A stretch of 64,000 bases of DNA from Sandaracinaceae bacterium (GTDB lineage: Bacteria > Myxococcota_A > Polyangia > Polyangiales > Sandaracinaceae): NCBI GenBank assembly GCA_019637095.1, contig JAHBWG010000028.1, positions 1 through 64,000 of the forward strand. The letters run 5' to 3'. Shown piece after piece: positions 23,798 to 33,310 of this stretch. The translations under genes were made by a program, and so were the position numbers. Within the stretch, counting starts at the first letter, position 1, and the number at the start of each line of letters is the position of its first letter. The notes beneath the pieces are model-generated. The model ran no database searches. It had not been told where the DNA came from and saw only the letters and a list, made by a program, of their open reading frames with translations.

Positions 23798-26700
23798 GTG
23801 GCGAGGAGATCCGATAGCGAGCTCGGCGCGTTCGAGGGCGTCTTCGCGCCGTCGGTGCTCGTGGGGCTCGGCGTCGTCGCGCACCTGCGCCTGCCGCGCG
23901 CGCTCGGCGCGATCGGGCTCGCCGAGACGATCGGCCTCGTCTTGGCCGCCTACGTGGTGGGCGTCATCACCGCGCTCGCCTTCGCCGTCATCGCCAGCGA
24001 CCGCAGCCGCGGCAGCGGGGCCGATCACCACCTCGTGTCGCGCAGCCTCGGGCTCCCCACCGGCGGGACGTACGCGCTCCTCTCGTTCGTGGGGCTGGCG
24101 CTGCTCGGCGGCCTCGGCGCGCTCGGCCTCGCGCAGAGCCTGCTCGCCGCCCTCGGCCTCGACCCGACCGATGCGTGGGCGACGCGGCTCCTCGGCGCCG
24201 CGTGCCTCGCGCTCGTCGGCGCGCTGACCATCCCGGGGCCCCGCGTCGCCGCGCGGCTCCCCGCCGTCGCCTTCGCGCTGGTCGCCCTGTCGTTCGCCGC
24301 CATCGTCGCGGGCGGCGGCGGCGCCGAGCTCGACGCGACGCTCGAGGCGAGCGCGTCGCCCGGCCGAGCGCTCGATTGGCTCGGCGCCCTGTTCCCCGGC
24401 GTCGGCGGGCTCGCGGTCGGCGTGAGCATGGCGGGCCGGCTGCGCGAGCCCGAGCGTGCGCTCCCCCGCGGGCTCGTCGCGGCGACGCTGGTGGGGCTCG
24501 CGGTCCAGCTCGCGCTGGCCGTGTTCCTCGCGCTCGCGCTCGACGCCAACGCGCTCTCACGGCCGCGCCTGCTCGAGGAGATCGCGGCGTTCGCGCCCGC
24601 CGTCTCCGTCGGGCTGTGGGCCGCGGCGCTGATCGGCGCGCTCGCCTGCGTCGTCGGCGCGGCGCACACGCTGCGCGCGTTCGCCTCGGAGGGGCTGGGG
24701 CCGCGCGGGCTCGCGCGCAGCCTCGCGCCCCCGAGCCCGGCGCGCAACGCCACGCTCCTGAGCCTCGCGGTGGCGGGGACCGGCGTGGTCGTGGGTGACC
24801 TGGACGCGGTCGCCGCCCTCGGATCGACCGCGCTCTTGGCGGGCTTCGCGCTCGTCAACACGGCGTGCGCGCTCGAGAGCCTGCTCGACCCGGACTTCCG
24901 CCCCTCGCTCGTCGTCCCCAAGACGGTGAGCGCGATCGGCGCGGTGGGCGCGCTGGCGCTGCTCGCGCTGATCGGCCTCGGTTCGGCGGCCCTGGCCGTG
25001 CTCGGCACCGCCGGGCTCTACGCGTACTTCCAGCGCGCGCACTTCGCGCACGAGGCGGCGAGCGCGTGGGACGGGCTGTGGTCGCGGGTGGTGCGGGCCG
25101 GGCTCCAACGCCTCGCCGGCGCCGACGAGTCGGGCCGGGCGTGGCGCCCGTCGGTCCTCTCGTTCCGGCCCGCCGCGACGCCCGCCTCGCGCCTCCTGCG
25201 CGAGATCGTGCGCGCGCTGACCTCGGGGAGCGGGTTCGTCACGGATCACCGCCTGCGCCCGCGGCAAGCCACGCCGACCGCCCCCACCGAGCCGCTCGCC
25301 GGCGCGCTCGAGCAGCCGCTCACCACCGACGATCCCCTCGCGACGATCCTGTCTCGCGCGCGGCACGGAGGGATCGCGGGCGCCGTGCCCAACGCGGTGC
25401 TCCTCGACTGGGACGCGCTGGCGAGCGAGCAGACGCTCGCCACGCTCCTCGGGGAGCTGCGCGCGCTCGATCTGAGCGTGCTGGCGCTGGCTCCGGGGGA
25501 AGAGGTGAGCGGAGCCGAGGCCGACGCGGCGCGGCGCATCGACGTGTGGTGGCGCGAGGACGGCAGCCCCGCCCTCGGGCTGGCCCTCGCGCGCCTGCTC
25601 TCGCGCACCCAGACGTTCGCCGAGGCGCCGGTCCGGCTGCGGACCGTGACCGCGGACCCGACCAGCGAGCGCGGGCTCGCCGCGACCGCCCTGCGGCTCG
25701 CCGACGACGCGCACGTGATCGCCGACGTGGAGGTCATCCTCGAGCGCCCCGGCGGCCGCGGCCTCGAGCACCACGCGCGCGCGCGCTCTGCGGACGCGGG
25801 ACTCGCGATCGTCGAGCTCCCCCACGGGACGCCGGACGAGGCCAGCCTCGCCGCGCTGCGCGAGCTCGCCGCCGCCCTGCCCGCCACGCTCTTCTTCGGC
25901 GCCGGCGCCCCGTTCCGCGCGATGCGCTTCGCGCGCGACGCCGAGGTGCAGGCCGGGGCGCCGCTGCGCCTCGAGCTCGATCTGCCCGAGGAGCCTGCCC
26001 TCGCGCGGCACGTCACGCGGTTCGCCGACCGCCTCGCCGAGATCACCGATCACTACTTCCGCGAGGCCATCGCGCGCGCGGCGCAGCGGGACGAGCGCCT
26101 CCTCGACACCATGGAGGTCGTCGCCGCGCAGCACGCCGCGATCGCGGACGCGGAGCCCACGGCGAGCCACGCGGCGCTCCTCGCCGATTGCGAGCGCGCG
26201 ATCCGCGAGCTCGTCGACCAGTGCCTCGTGGACCAGCGCGCGCTCCTCGAGGTGGGCGCGCGCGAGCTGCTCGACGACGAGTCGCTCGTCGACCCGGAAC
26301 AGGTCCTCGTCGTCGAGCGGCGCGAGGCCGACTACGCGCCGGGCCCCATCGACTCGCGCGAGCTCGCCACCTTCAAAGAGGAGCGGCGTGCGCTCGCGGC
26401 CGACGGCGTCGTCTCCGAGCCGATCGCGACCGCGCCGATCGCGCGCCCGTACGCGGAGGAAGAGCTCGTCGAGCTCGCCCTGCGGGTCACGCGATCCTAC
26501 TCGCGGTCGTCGTGGCGGCTCGGCGTCGCGCTCCTCGCGTCGATCGGCGCTTCGCACGACCCCGCGGACGAGCCCACGACCTCGGTGGAGTCGCTCCGCG
26601 CCGCACACCGCGCGCGCGTCGAGGCGCTGCGAGCCGAGCTCGCCGACGAGGCGCGCGCGCTCGCGCAGCGCTACGCGGACGAGCTCGCCGCCATCGACCT

Positions 26701-28765
26701 CCCGCTGCGGGATCGCTCCCGCGACGGCCGCCGAGCCGCCGCGCTCCGCGCCGAGCTCTCGGCCGCGGGCGGCACCCACTACGAGCGCCAGCGCGCGCTG
26801 CTCGAGCGGGCGATCGTCGCGCTCGAGGTGTCCGCGTTCCGCCATCGCCTCGCGCAGGCCGTCGACGACGCGACGACCCGCATCGAGCGCGAGCTCGCGA
26901 GCGGGGCCACGCCGGCGCTGCGCGGTCTGACCGAGACGCTGCGCCGGTACCTCGAGGCCGCAGACGACGCGCCGCTCGAGCTGGCGATCGCGCCTCGGGG
27001 GATCGCGTTCGACGCCGCCGGTCACCTCGAGGCGCTCGCGCGCGAGACCGGTCGTGCCGCCGCGGAGCTGACCGAGGACGTGCGCACCGTCGACGACGAC
27101 TCGCTGCGGCGCCTGGGCGCGGGGGCCGACGACGAGATCGCGCTGGTGGACCTTCCGCTCCGCCGGCTCTGCCGGTTCCTCGTGGACGCCGAGCTCATCG
27201 GCCCCGCGACCGAGCGGATCGCGGCGCTGCCGGCCGCGGAGGCGCAGGGGCTCGCGGTCGTCGACGAGGTCGAGCGCCTGATCGAGTTCCATCAGCGCGA
27301 GCACGAAGCGGCGGGGACGACGGGGACGACCGATGGTCGGTTCGCCCACATGCGGCCGGTGGTCGAGCGCTCGATCGCGCGGCTCGAGAGCGAGCTCGCG
27401 GCGCTCGAGGCGACGTCGGGCGAGGTGCGGGCGACGCTGACCCGCCGGCTCGCCGCAGTGCTCGCGCGGACGGACGCCTACGAGCTCAGCCGGTCGGCGC
27501 AGGCGCTCGACCACCGCGTGCGCCGCGAGAAGGGACGGCAGGCGCTCAGCGGCGTGCAGGCGTTCGCGCTCCGCGTGGGCGAGCACCTGCGCGAGGCGCT
27601 CGTCGGCGCCCTGTATGGCAGGAGCGCGGGCATCCTCGTCGCGCGGCGCCTTCGCGAGGAGGCGCGCGACCCGGGGACGTCGGTCGAGCGCGTGCGCGCT
27701 CTCGTCGACGCGCTGCGGCCGCGGCAGGACGTCCTCGAGGCCCTGCCCTTCCATTACCGCCAGCTCTTCCTCGGCGCGCACGCGCCCGGCGAGTCGTTCT
27801 GGGTCGAGCGAGAGGCCGAGACACGGGCGGCGGAGCGCGCGGTCGAGCGGCACGTGCGCGGCGCGCGGGGGCTGCTCGTCGTCCACGGCGAGCCCGGCAG
27901 CGGCAAGAGCGCGCTGACGAGCCGCCTGCTCGAGACCGCGCTCGCGGGGCGGCCCGTCTTCCGCCTCGCGCAGCCGGAGGTGGCAGACCCGAGCCTCGAC
28001 GGGCTCGGGCGCGCGCTCCGCGAGGTGAGCGGCCGGCGCGGACGCCCCGCCGACGTGCTCGCGTCGCTGCCGCACGAGGCCGTCGTCGTGGTCGAGGACG
28101 GAGAGCTCTACTGGCAGCGCTCCGCGAGCGGGCTCGCCGCCATCGACGCCTTGCTCGAGGCGAGCGGCGCGAGCGGCGCTCCGCTCGTGGTGCTGGAGAT
28201 CGGGACGCCGGCGCTCCACGCGCTGGACCGGCTGCGCGGGCTCCGAGATCACGCGCTCGGCGTGGTGGAGTGCGGGCCGCTGCCGGCGGCCGCGCTCCGA
28301 GACGTGGTGATGTCTCGCCACGCCTCGACCGGCCTGCGGTGCGAGCTCGCCGGCGCGGGCGAGCAGGCGCTCACCGAGTGGCGCGTCGCGCGGCTCTTCA
28401 ACCAACACTTCGCCGCGAGCGGCGGGCGGGTCGGCGCCGCGCTCGCCGGGTGGGTCGCGCACGTCGAGCGGGCGTCCGAGCACGCGCTCGTGGTGCGCGC
28501 GCCCGCGCGCGCGGACGCGGAGGCGCTCGATGGGCTCCGACCGGACGCGGCCGCGGCCCTGCTCGCCCTGCTCCTCCACAAGCGGCTGACGCGGGCGCAG
28601 ATGCTCGCGCTCGCCGGCTCCGATCGCGCGGCGGTGGACGCGCCGCTCGACGTCCTCGCCCGGATGGGGCTCGTGGACGAGAGCGTCCGAGGCGTCCTCT
28701 CGATCGAGCGCTTCGCCACGCCCGTCGTCGTCGACCGGCTCCGCGCGCGGGGGGTGATCGCATGA
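23798..28765 (+). CDS. SLC12-like permease fused to helical region and C-terminal P-loop NTPase
   Basis: A 1655-residue fusion. Residues about 10-430 form a multi-span membrane domain of the APC/SLC12 fold: GVFAPSVLVGLG, the SRSLGLPTGG segment and FPGVGGLAVGVSMAGRLREP match hallmark stretches of cation-chloride cotransporters. Residues about 480-740 resemble the SLC12 cytosolic domain (GIAGAVPNAVLLDW at 525). Residues about 740-1340 are almost entirely helical and probably coiled coil. A P-loop NTPase follows: Walker A GEPGSGKS (1364-1371) and a Walker-B-like strand VVVVED (1429-1434), then a helical, winged-helix-like tail. The GTG start is chosen for length and frame. The stop overlaps the ATG of the MscS gene (ATGA). 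I know of no described protein with this order; the role is probably ion or volume homeostasis under ATPase control, which is inference. Confidence 0.82.
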   Translation: MARRSDSELGAFEGVFAPSVLVGLGVVAHLRLPRALGAIGLAETIGLVLAAYVVGVITALAFAVIASDRSRGSGADHHLVSRSLGLPTGGTYALLSFVGLALLGGLGALGLAQSLLAALGLDPTDAWATRLLGAACLALVGALTIPGPRVAARLPAVAFALVALSFAAIVAGGGGAELDATLEASASPGRALDWLGALFPGVGGLAVGVSMAGRLREPERALPRGLVAATLVGLAVQLALAVFLALALDANALSRPRLLEEIAAFAPAVSVGLWAAALIGALACVVGAAHTLRAFASEGLGPRGLARSLAPPSPARNATLLSLAVAGTGVVVGDLDAVAALGSTALLAGFALVNTACALESLLDPDFRPSLVVPKTVSAIGAVGALALLALIGLGSAALAVLGTAGLYAYFQRAHFAHEAASAWDGLWSRVVRAGLQRLAGADESGRAWRPSVLSFRPAATPASRLLREIVRALTSGSGFVTDHRLRPRQATPTAPTEPLAGALEQPLTTDDPLATILSRARHGGIAGAVPNAVLLDWDALASEQTLATLLGELRALDLSVLALAPGEEVSGAEADAARRIDVWWREDGSPALGLALARLLSRTQTFAEAPVRLRTVTADPTSERGLAATALRLADDAHVIADVEVILERPGGRGLEHHARARSADAGLAIVELPHGTPDEASLAALRELAAALPATLFFGAGAPFRAMRFARDAEVQAGAPLRLELDLPEEPALARHVTRFADRLAEITDHYFREAIARAAQRDERLLDTMEVVAAQHAAIADAEPTASHAALLADCERAIRELVDQCLVDQRALLEVGARELLDDESLVDPEQVLVVERREADYAPGPIDSRELATFKEERRALAADGVVSEPIATAPIARPYAEEELVELALRVTRSYSRSSWRLGVALLASIGASHDPADEPTTSVESLRAAHRARVEALRAELADEARALAQRYADELAAIDLPLRDRSRDGRRAAALRAELSAAGGTHYERQRALLERAIVALEVSAFRHRLAQAVDDATTRIERELASGATPALRGLTETLRRYLEAADDAPLELAIAPRGIAFDAAGHLEALARETGRAAAELTEDVRTVDDDSLRRLGAGADDEIALVDLPLRRLCRFLVDAELIGPATERIAALPAAEAQGLAVVDEVERLIEFHQREHEAAGTTGTTDGRFAHMRPVVERSIARLESELAALEATSGEVRATLTRRLAAVLARTDAYELSRSAQALDHRVRREKGRQALSGVQAFALRVGEHLREALVGALYGRSAGILVARRLREEARDPGTSVERVRALVDALRPRQDVLEALPFHYRQLFLGAHAPGESFWVEREAETRAAERAVERHVRGARGLLVVHGEPGSGKSALTSRLLETALAGRPVFRLAQPEVADPSLDGLGRALREVSGRRGRPADVLASLPHEAVVVVEDGELYWQRSASGLAAIDALLEASGASGAPLVVLEIGTPALHALDRLRGLRDHALGVVECGPLPAAALRDVVMSRHASTGLRCELAGAGEQALTEWRVARLFNQHFAASGGRVGAALAGWVAHVERASEHALVVRAPARADAEALDGLRPDAAAALLALLLHKRLTRAQMLALAGSDRAAVDAPLDVLARMGLVDESVRGVLSIERFATPVVVDRLRARGVIA

Positions 28766-29523
28766 ACGAAGGCTCGCTCCTCGGCGACGTCACCTCGGGT
28801 GGCTGGGTCCTCGCGTGGCTGCTGCTCGGCGCGGCGCTCCTCTATGGCGCGCTCCGTCTCCTGCGCTTCGCGATCGACGTGGTGCCCCTCGCGCGCGAGC
28901 GGCGCGAGACGCTGCGCGCGGCGTTCCCCGTCGTCGCCGCCGCGGCCGCGCTCGGGTACCTGCTGCTCGCCGCCGCGTGGTTCTTCGGGCCCCACCCGGA
29001 GCACTTCCCGATCGCGGTCGCCGTCATCGTCGGCGTCGCGCTCGCCGCGTCGTGGTTCGGCGTGCGCGACGTCGTGAGCGGCGTCCTCTTGGCCGCGGGC
29101 CGCCTCCTCGAGGTCGGCGATCACGTGCGCGTCGGCGACGTGGAGGGGCGCGTCGCGAGCAAGGGCCTGCGCGCCATCGTCGTCGAGACGGCACGCGGCG
29201 AGGAGGCGGTCATCCCCTACGGCCGGCTCGCGCGCGAGCCGGTGATCCGCACCGCCGCGAGCGAGCGCGGCGCCCGCCACGTCTTCGAGATCGAGCTCCC
29301 CGTGGGCGCCCGGCTCGCCGAGGTGAAGCGCCGCGCGCGCGAGGCGGCGCTGACCTGTCACTGGTCGGCGATCGCGCGCGCCCCCGAGATCGCGGATCTC
29401 GGCGGCGGCCGCCTCGCCGTGACGGTGTTCGCGATCGACCCGGATCGCGTCGACGCGGTGGAGTCAGCGGTCCGCGCCGCGCTCCCGGCCGACGCGCCAG
29501 TCAGTACTGGACGCCGAGGATGA
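28762..29523 (+). CDS. Small MscS-type mechanosensitive channel
   Basis: A 253-residue MscS-family protein with three membrane segments (about residues 12-32, 50-72, 78-110). The last contains the pore-helix pattern AASWFGVRDVVSGVLLAAGRLLEVGD, leading straight into the beta domain (GDHVRVGDVEGRV) and a C-terminal alpha/beta region. MscS channels open with membrane tension and release ions. The ATG overlaps the stop of the SLC12-NTPase fusion by four bases, so the two are translationally coupled and probably act in one process. Its 3' end overlaps the convergent envelope-protein gene by 23 bases. It is close to the minimal size for the family. Confidence 0.88.
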   Translation: MNEGSLLGDVTSGGWVLAWLLLGAALLYGALRLLRFAIDVVPLARERRETLRAAFPVVAAAAALGYLLLAAAWFFGPHPEHFPIAVAVIVGVALAASWFGVRDVVSGVLLAAGRLLEVGDHVRVGDVEGRVASKGLRAIVVETARGEEAVIPYGRLAREPVIRTAASERGARHVFEIELPVGARLAEVKRRAREAALTCHWSAIARAPEIADLGGGRLAVTVFAIDPDRVDAVESAVRAALPADAPVSTGRRG

Positions 29524-31528
29524 GCCGGAACGTCTGCGCGTTCCCGAGCCCGACGCCCTCGTTGATCCCGGGGAGCCAGCCGAGGCCCTCGAGCGGGAAG
29601 AAGATGCCCCACTGGGCCTGGGCGTAGAAGCCGTCGAGCATGCCCGGGCCGTCCTCGCTGCGGTAGTAGACCGACACGTCGATCTCGACGCCGAGGTCGT
29701 CTCGGTTGCCCCACGTCTGGATCGGGACCGACGCGCGGCTCCAGATCACGTCGGCGCGCGCGCCGAGGAGCTGGCCGAAGCTGTTGCGGATGAAGTCGTA
29801 GCTCAGGCCGGGGCGGAAGTAGTACGCGCCGCCGACCTGCCGCAGCACGTGGCGCCAGAGGATCAAGTCTACGCGGTAGTTCGGGTGGAAGTAGAACGTG
29901 CTGTAGGTCCGGTCGATGCGGCGATCGGGGCCCGCCGGGAGCTGCGGCGGCAGACCGCCGACGAGGTGCAGGCCCTCCTGGTCCGCGTCGCCCGACGCGT
30001 AGCCGGCGTTGAAGTAGATGCCGAGCTGGTCGTTGAGCAGGTGGTACTCACCCTCGAACGCGATGCCGAACTGCAGCAGCTCCGCCGCGTTGCTGCCGCC
30101 AGGGCCCGGCTCGAAGATCGTGTTCGAGAGGTTCTGGATCGTCCCGAACACCATCACCGCCTCGAGCTCGAGGCGCAGCTTCTCGTAGAGGAACTGGATC
30201 CAGACGTCGGGGACGAAGATGTCGGCCCCGCGGCGGACGAACGCCGCCCCGCCCAGGCTTCGGTTCGCCGACTCGGCCCCCGTGCACACCACACAGAGAT
30301 CGAACGGCTGCGTGGTGCCGGCGCTCGAGAGGTTCTGGTTGCGGTACATGAAGTACCCGCCGATGTTGAACACGGCGTCACCGCGCGCGAGCGTCGCGCG
30401 CTGCTCCTCCTCGGTCGCGCGCCACGCCACGCCGCCGACGAACTGATCGGTGTCGTCGAGGCGGCTGCGGTCGAACGGCACGCCGCCCAGGTCCGCGCGC
30501 TCTTGGTAGATGAGCCCCTCGGACGCGAAGTCCCACGCGCCGAAGATCGTGATCCCGGCCAGGCGCGTGATGAGCATGATCCGGTCGACGTCGGTCTGAA
30601 AGTCCGAGTCGATCCCCGAGCCGCCGTTCTGCAGGATTCCCAAGCCCCAGTGGCTGCCCATCCGGCCGAAGCGGAGCTCGCCCAGGGTGCGGTTGCGGAC
30701 CTCCGCCCAGGCGCGCCGCGCGACGATGCTGTCCGTCAGCGAGTTCATGCCCGCCTGCGGCGGCACCATCGTCGTGCTGAGCGTGTCGATCGGCGCCATC
30801 GTCGTGCGGTCGTAGCGGTAGTACGGATCGACGATCCCGGACTGATAGGCGTACGGGCCCACCGCGAGGCTGTTCGGCGTGGAGCCGAGCACCATGTTGT
30901 CGAACACGTCGATCTGCATCCGGACGCGCACGTCGTCGGAGAGGTGGATCGTCGGCTCGAGCCGCAGGCGCATCGTCGCGAACGCGTTCGCGTGCTGGTT
31001 GCACGGCGCGCTCGGGTCGCTGCCCCCGCAGCCGCCGAGCGGGATCACGTCGTCCTCGAGCGGCCGGAAGAGCCGGAACGGCAGCTCGGCCTGCCCGGTC
31101 ATCGGATCGACCCGGTCGAAGAAGAAGTTGTCCTGGAAGTCGCCGCGGAAGCGCAGGTAGCCGTGCAAGTCGAACACGGTCTGCGGCGTCGTCCAGCGCG
31201 CGATCGTCGGGTCGGTCCCGTCTCCCGCGCCGGCGCTGTCGAGGCGTGACTGCGCGGCGGATGGAGACGGGAGATCGTCGTCGTCGTCGTCCCCCTCTTC
31301 TTCTTCTTCGTCGTCGTCGCCGGCGGCGGGGTCACTGCCCTGGATGTCGAGCTGCATGGAGCCCATGTCCGGCGGGCGGAGCTGCGGATCGCCCCCTCCC
31401 TCGTCGTCCCAGTCCTCCTCGTCCTCGTCCTCGGCGGCGTCGGCCGTCGCACCGGGGCGCGGCTGGGCTGCGGCCGTCGGCACGAGCACCAAGCCGAGGA
31501 GCGCAAGCGTGGCTACGATTCGTCGCAT
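29501..31528 (-). CDS. Outer-membrane-like protein, TIGR04551 family
   Basis: A 675-residue protein with a Sec signal (MRRIVATLALLGLVLVPTAAAQ), a long acidic stretch (about residues 32-85, with DEDEEDWDDE and a run of Asp) and a C-terminal body of amphipathic strands rich in aromatic residues, ending GNAQTFRLILGVQY. The terminal aromatic and the strand pattern are those of an outer-membrane barrel. It resembles the TIGR04551 family found in myxobacteria, whose role is unknown. The acidic region may bind calcium or other cations. ATG at 31528 starts the signal; a further in-frame ATG lies seven codons upstream. It is divergent from RNase J and converges with the MscS gene. Confidence 0.78.
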   Translation of the reverse strand: MRRIVATLALLGLVLVPTAAAQPRPGATADAAEDEDEEDWDDEGGGDPQLRPPDMGSMQLDIQGSDPAAGDDDEEEEEGDDDDDDLPSPSAAQSRLDSAGAGDGTDPTIARWTTPQTVFDLHGYLRFRGDFQDNFFFDRVDPMTGQAELPFRLFRPLEDDVIPLGGCGGSDPSAPCNQHANAFATMRLRLEPTIHLSDDVRVRMQIDVFDNMVLGSTPNSLAVGPYAYQSGIVDPYYRYDRTTMAPIDTLSTTMVPPQAGMNSLTDSIVARRAWAEVRNRTLGELRFGRMGSHWGLGILQNGGSGIDSDFQTDVDRIMLITRLAGITIFGAWDFASEGLIYQERADLGGVPFDRSRLDDTDQFVGGVAWRATEEEQRATLARGDAVFNIGGYFMYRNQNLSSAGTTQPFDLCVVCTGAESANRSLGGAAFVRRGADIFVPDVWIQFLYEKLRLELEAVMVFGTIQNLSNTIFEPGPGGSNAAELLQFGIAFEGEYHLLNDQLGIYFNAGYASGDADQEGLHLVGGLPPQLPAGPDRRIDRTYSTFYFHPNYRVDLILWRHVLRQVGGAYYFRPGLSYDFIRNSFGQLLGARADVIWSRASVPIQTWGNRDDLGVEIDVSVYYRSEDGPGMLDGFYAQAQWGIFFPLEGLGWLPGINEGVGLGNAQTFRLILGVQY

Positions 31529-31570
31529 CGAATTCCCGGGTGGCGTCACGGCGCGGCGCCGCGCGGGGCG

Positions 31571-33310
31571 GTGCTAACACGGCCTCCGAGGGTGGGCAAT
31601 CGTATCGGCCGCGTGCTACATGCCGCCGGCTCGCTGGAGGAGCGACCCATCCAACCGGCCGCGCTCAAAGTGATTCCCCTCGGCGGTCTGGGCGAGATCG
31701 GCATGAACTGCCTCGCCCTCGAGGTCGACGGTCGCCGCATCGTCATCGACTGCGGGCTCACCTTCGACGACCGAGGCCTCGGGATCGACGTGACGCACGC
31801 CGATCTCGGCGTGCTCGCGCAGGCGCCCGAGCGGCTCGACGCGATCGTCGTGACGCACGGGCACGAGGACCACGTCGGCGCGGTCCCGTACCTGCTCGAG
31901 GCGTGCCCCGTCCCCGTCTACGCGCCGCCCTACGCGCTCGGCGTCCTGCGCGAGCGGCTGGCCCAACACCCGGCGGCCAACCGCCCCGGGGTCGAGCTCC
32001 ACGCGATCCGTCCGGGCGATCGCGTCACCGTGGGCCCCTTCGAGGTCGAGCCCTACCGCGTGACGCACTCGATGCCGGACTGCACCGGCGTGATCGTGCG
32101 CACGCCGGCCGGCGTCGTCGTCCACAGCGGAGACTTCAAGATCGAAGAGGCGCCCACCGACGGCGAGGGCTTCGACTGGGACCGGCTCGAGCGCCTGCGC
32201 GCCGAGGAGGGTGTGCGGCTCTTGATGAGCGACTCGACGAACGCGCTCGTCGAGGGCGCGACGGGCGCGGAGCGCGACGTCGCCGCGCGCCTCGAGGAGC
32301 TCGTGCGCGAGGCCCGCGGCCGCGTCGTGGTGACGCTGTTCGCCTCGAACGTCCACCGGATGCGCGCGCTCGCGGAGATCGCGCGCGCGACGGGCCGCAA
32401 GCTGTGCCTGCTCGGCCGCTCGCTCCGCATGCACGCGCGCATCGCCGCCGAGGAGGGCTACGTCCGCGGGCTCGAGGCGGTGGAGATCCCCTCGGAGATG
32501 GCGCGCTCGACGCCGCGCGACCGCCTCCTCGTGCTCGCCACCGGCACGCAGGGCGAGCCGCCGGCCGCCTTCGCGCGGCTCGCGCTCGGCGAGCACCCCG
32601 ACCTGGCCCTCGAGGAGGGCGACCTCGTGATCCACTCGGCGCGGATCATCCCGGGCTGCGAGACGCGCGTGTACCCGCTCTTCGACGCGCTCGCGCGGCG
32701 CGGCGTCGGCGTCCGCTGGCGCCGGCTCGACCCGGGCGTGCACGTCAGCGGCCACGCGCACCGCGACGAGCAGCGCCGCTTGATCGACGCGCTCCAGCCC
32801 AGGTCGTTCATCCCGCTCCACGGGACGCACCTGCACATGCTCGAGCACGCGAAGATCGCGCGCGAGGCCGGCGTCGAGGACGTGCTCGTCGTGGGCAACG
32901 GCCAGGTGGTCGAGGTGGGCGACGGCCCGCTCGCGATCGCGGGCGCGGTGCCGATCGGGCGCGTCCACCGCGAGCGCGGCCGCCCGCTCGACGAGCGCGT
33001 CGTGCGCGACCGCGCCCTGCTCGCGTCACTGGGCTTCGCCGTGGTCACGGCGCTCGTCGACGACCGAGGCCGCCCGGTCGCGCCGCTCGACCTGCTGACG
33101 CGCGGGGTCGTGCACGAGGACGAGAGCGCCGCGGTGCTCGACGACGCGTGCGACGCGGTCCACCGCGAGCTCGCGCGGGCGCGCTACCGCGCGGATCGCC
33201 CGGACCTCGACGACGTCGAGGACGTCGCCAAGCGCGCGCTCAAGCGCTTCTTCGCGCAGCGCCTCGCCAAGAAGCCGCTCTGCTACGCGATGGTGAGCCG
33301 CCGGCCATGA
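31571..33310 (+). CDS. rnj: Ribonuclease J
   Basis: A 579-residue metallo-beta-lactamase/beta-CASP nuclease. The opening VIPLGGLGEIGMN, the zinc motif THGHEDHVG (His96, His98, Asp100, His101), the motif-3 His in VTHSMPD, the aspartate in HSGDFKI, and the beta-CASP segments SDSTNALVEG, TGTQGEPPAA and VSGHAH are all present. RNase J degrades and matures RNA as endonuclease and 5'-3' exonuclease. The true start may be GTG at 31571 or one of the in-frame GTG codons at 31592 or 31613; none has a strong ribosome site. The stop overlaps the ATG of the next gene (ATGA). It leads a run of RNA and protein turnover genes. Confidence 0.93.
   Translation: MLTRPPRVGNRIGRVLHAAGSLEERPIQPAALKVIPLGGLGEIGMNCLALEVDGRRIVIDCGLTFDDRGLGIDVTHADLGVLAQAPERLDAIVVTHGHEDHVGAVPYLLEACPVPVYAPPYALGVLRERLAQHPAANRPGVELHAIRPGDRVTVGPFEVEPYRVTHSMPDCTGVIVRTPAGVVVHSGDFKIEEAPTDGEGFDWDRLERLRAEEGVRLLMSDSTNALVEGATGAERDVAARLEELVREARGRVVVTLFASNVHRMRALAEIARATGRKLCLLGRSLRMHARIAAEEGYVRGLEAVEIPSEMARSTPRDRLLVLATGTQGEPPAAFARLALGEHPDLALEEGDLVIHSARIIPGCETRVYPLFDALARRGVGVRWRRLDPGVHVSGHAHRDEQRRLIDALQPRSFIPLHGTHLHMLEHAKIAREAGVEDVLVVGNGQVVEVGDGPLAIAGAVPIGRVHRERGRPLDERVVRDRALLASLGFAVVTALVDDRGRPVAPLDLLTRGVVHEDESAAVLDDACDAVHRELARARYRADRPDLDDVEDVAKRALKRFFAQRLAKKPLCYAMVSRRP

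Noticed and set aside
24557-28579. A 1340-codon open frame on the minus strand inside the permease-NTPase fusion
   Set aside because: It is a mirror of the GC-rich codon bias of the plus-strand gene: Arg/Glu/Leu/Ala-rich with no domains, while the plus frame has clear SLC12 and Walker motifs.
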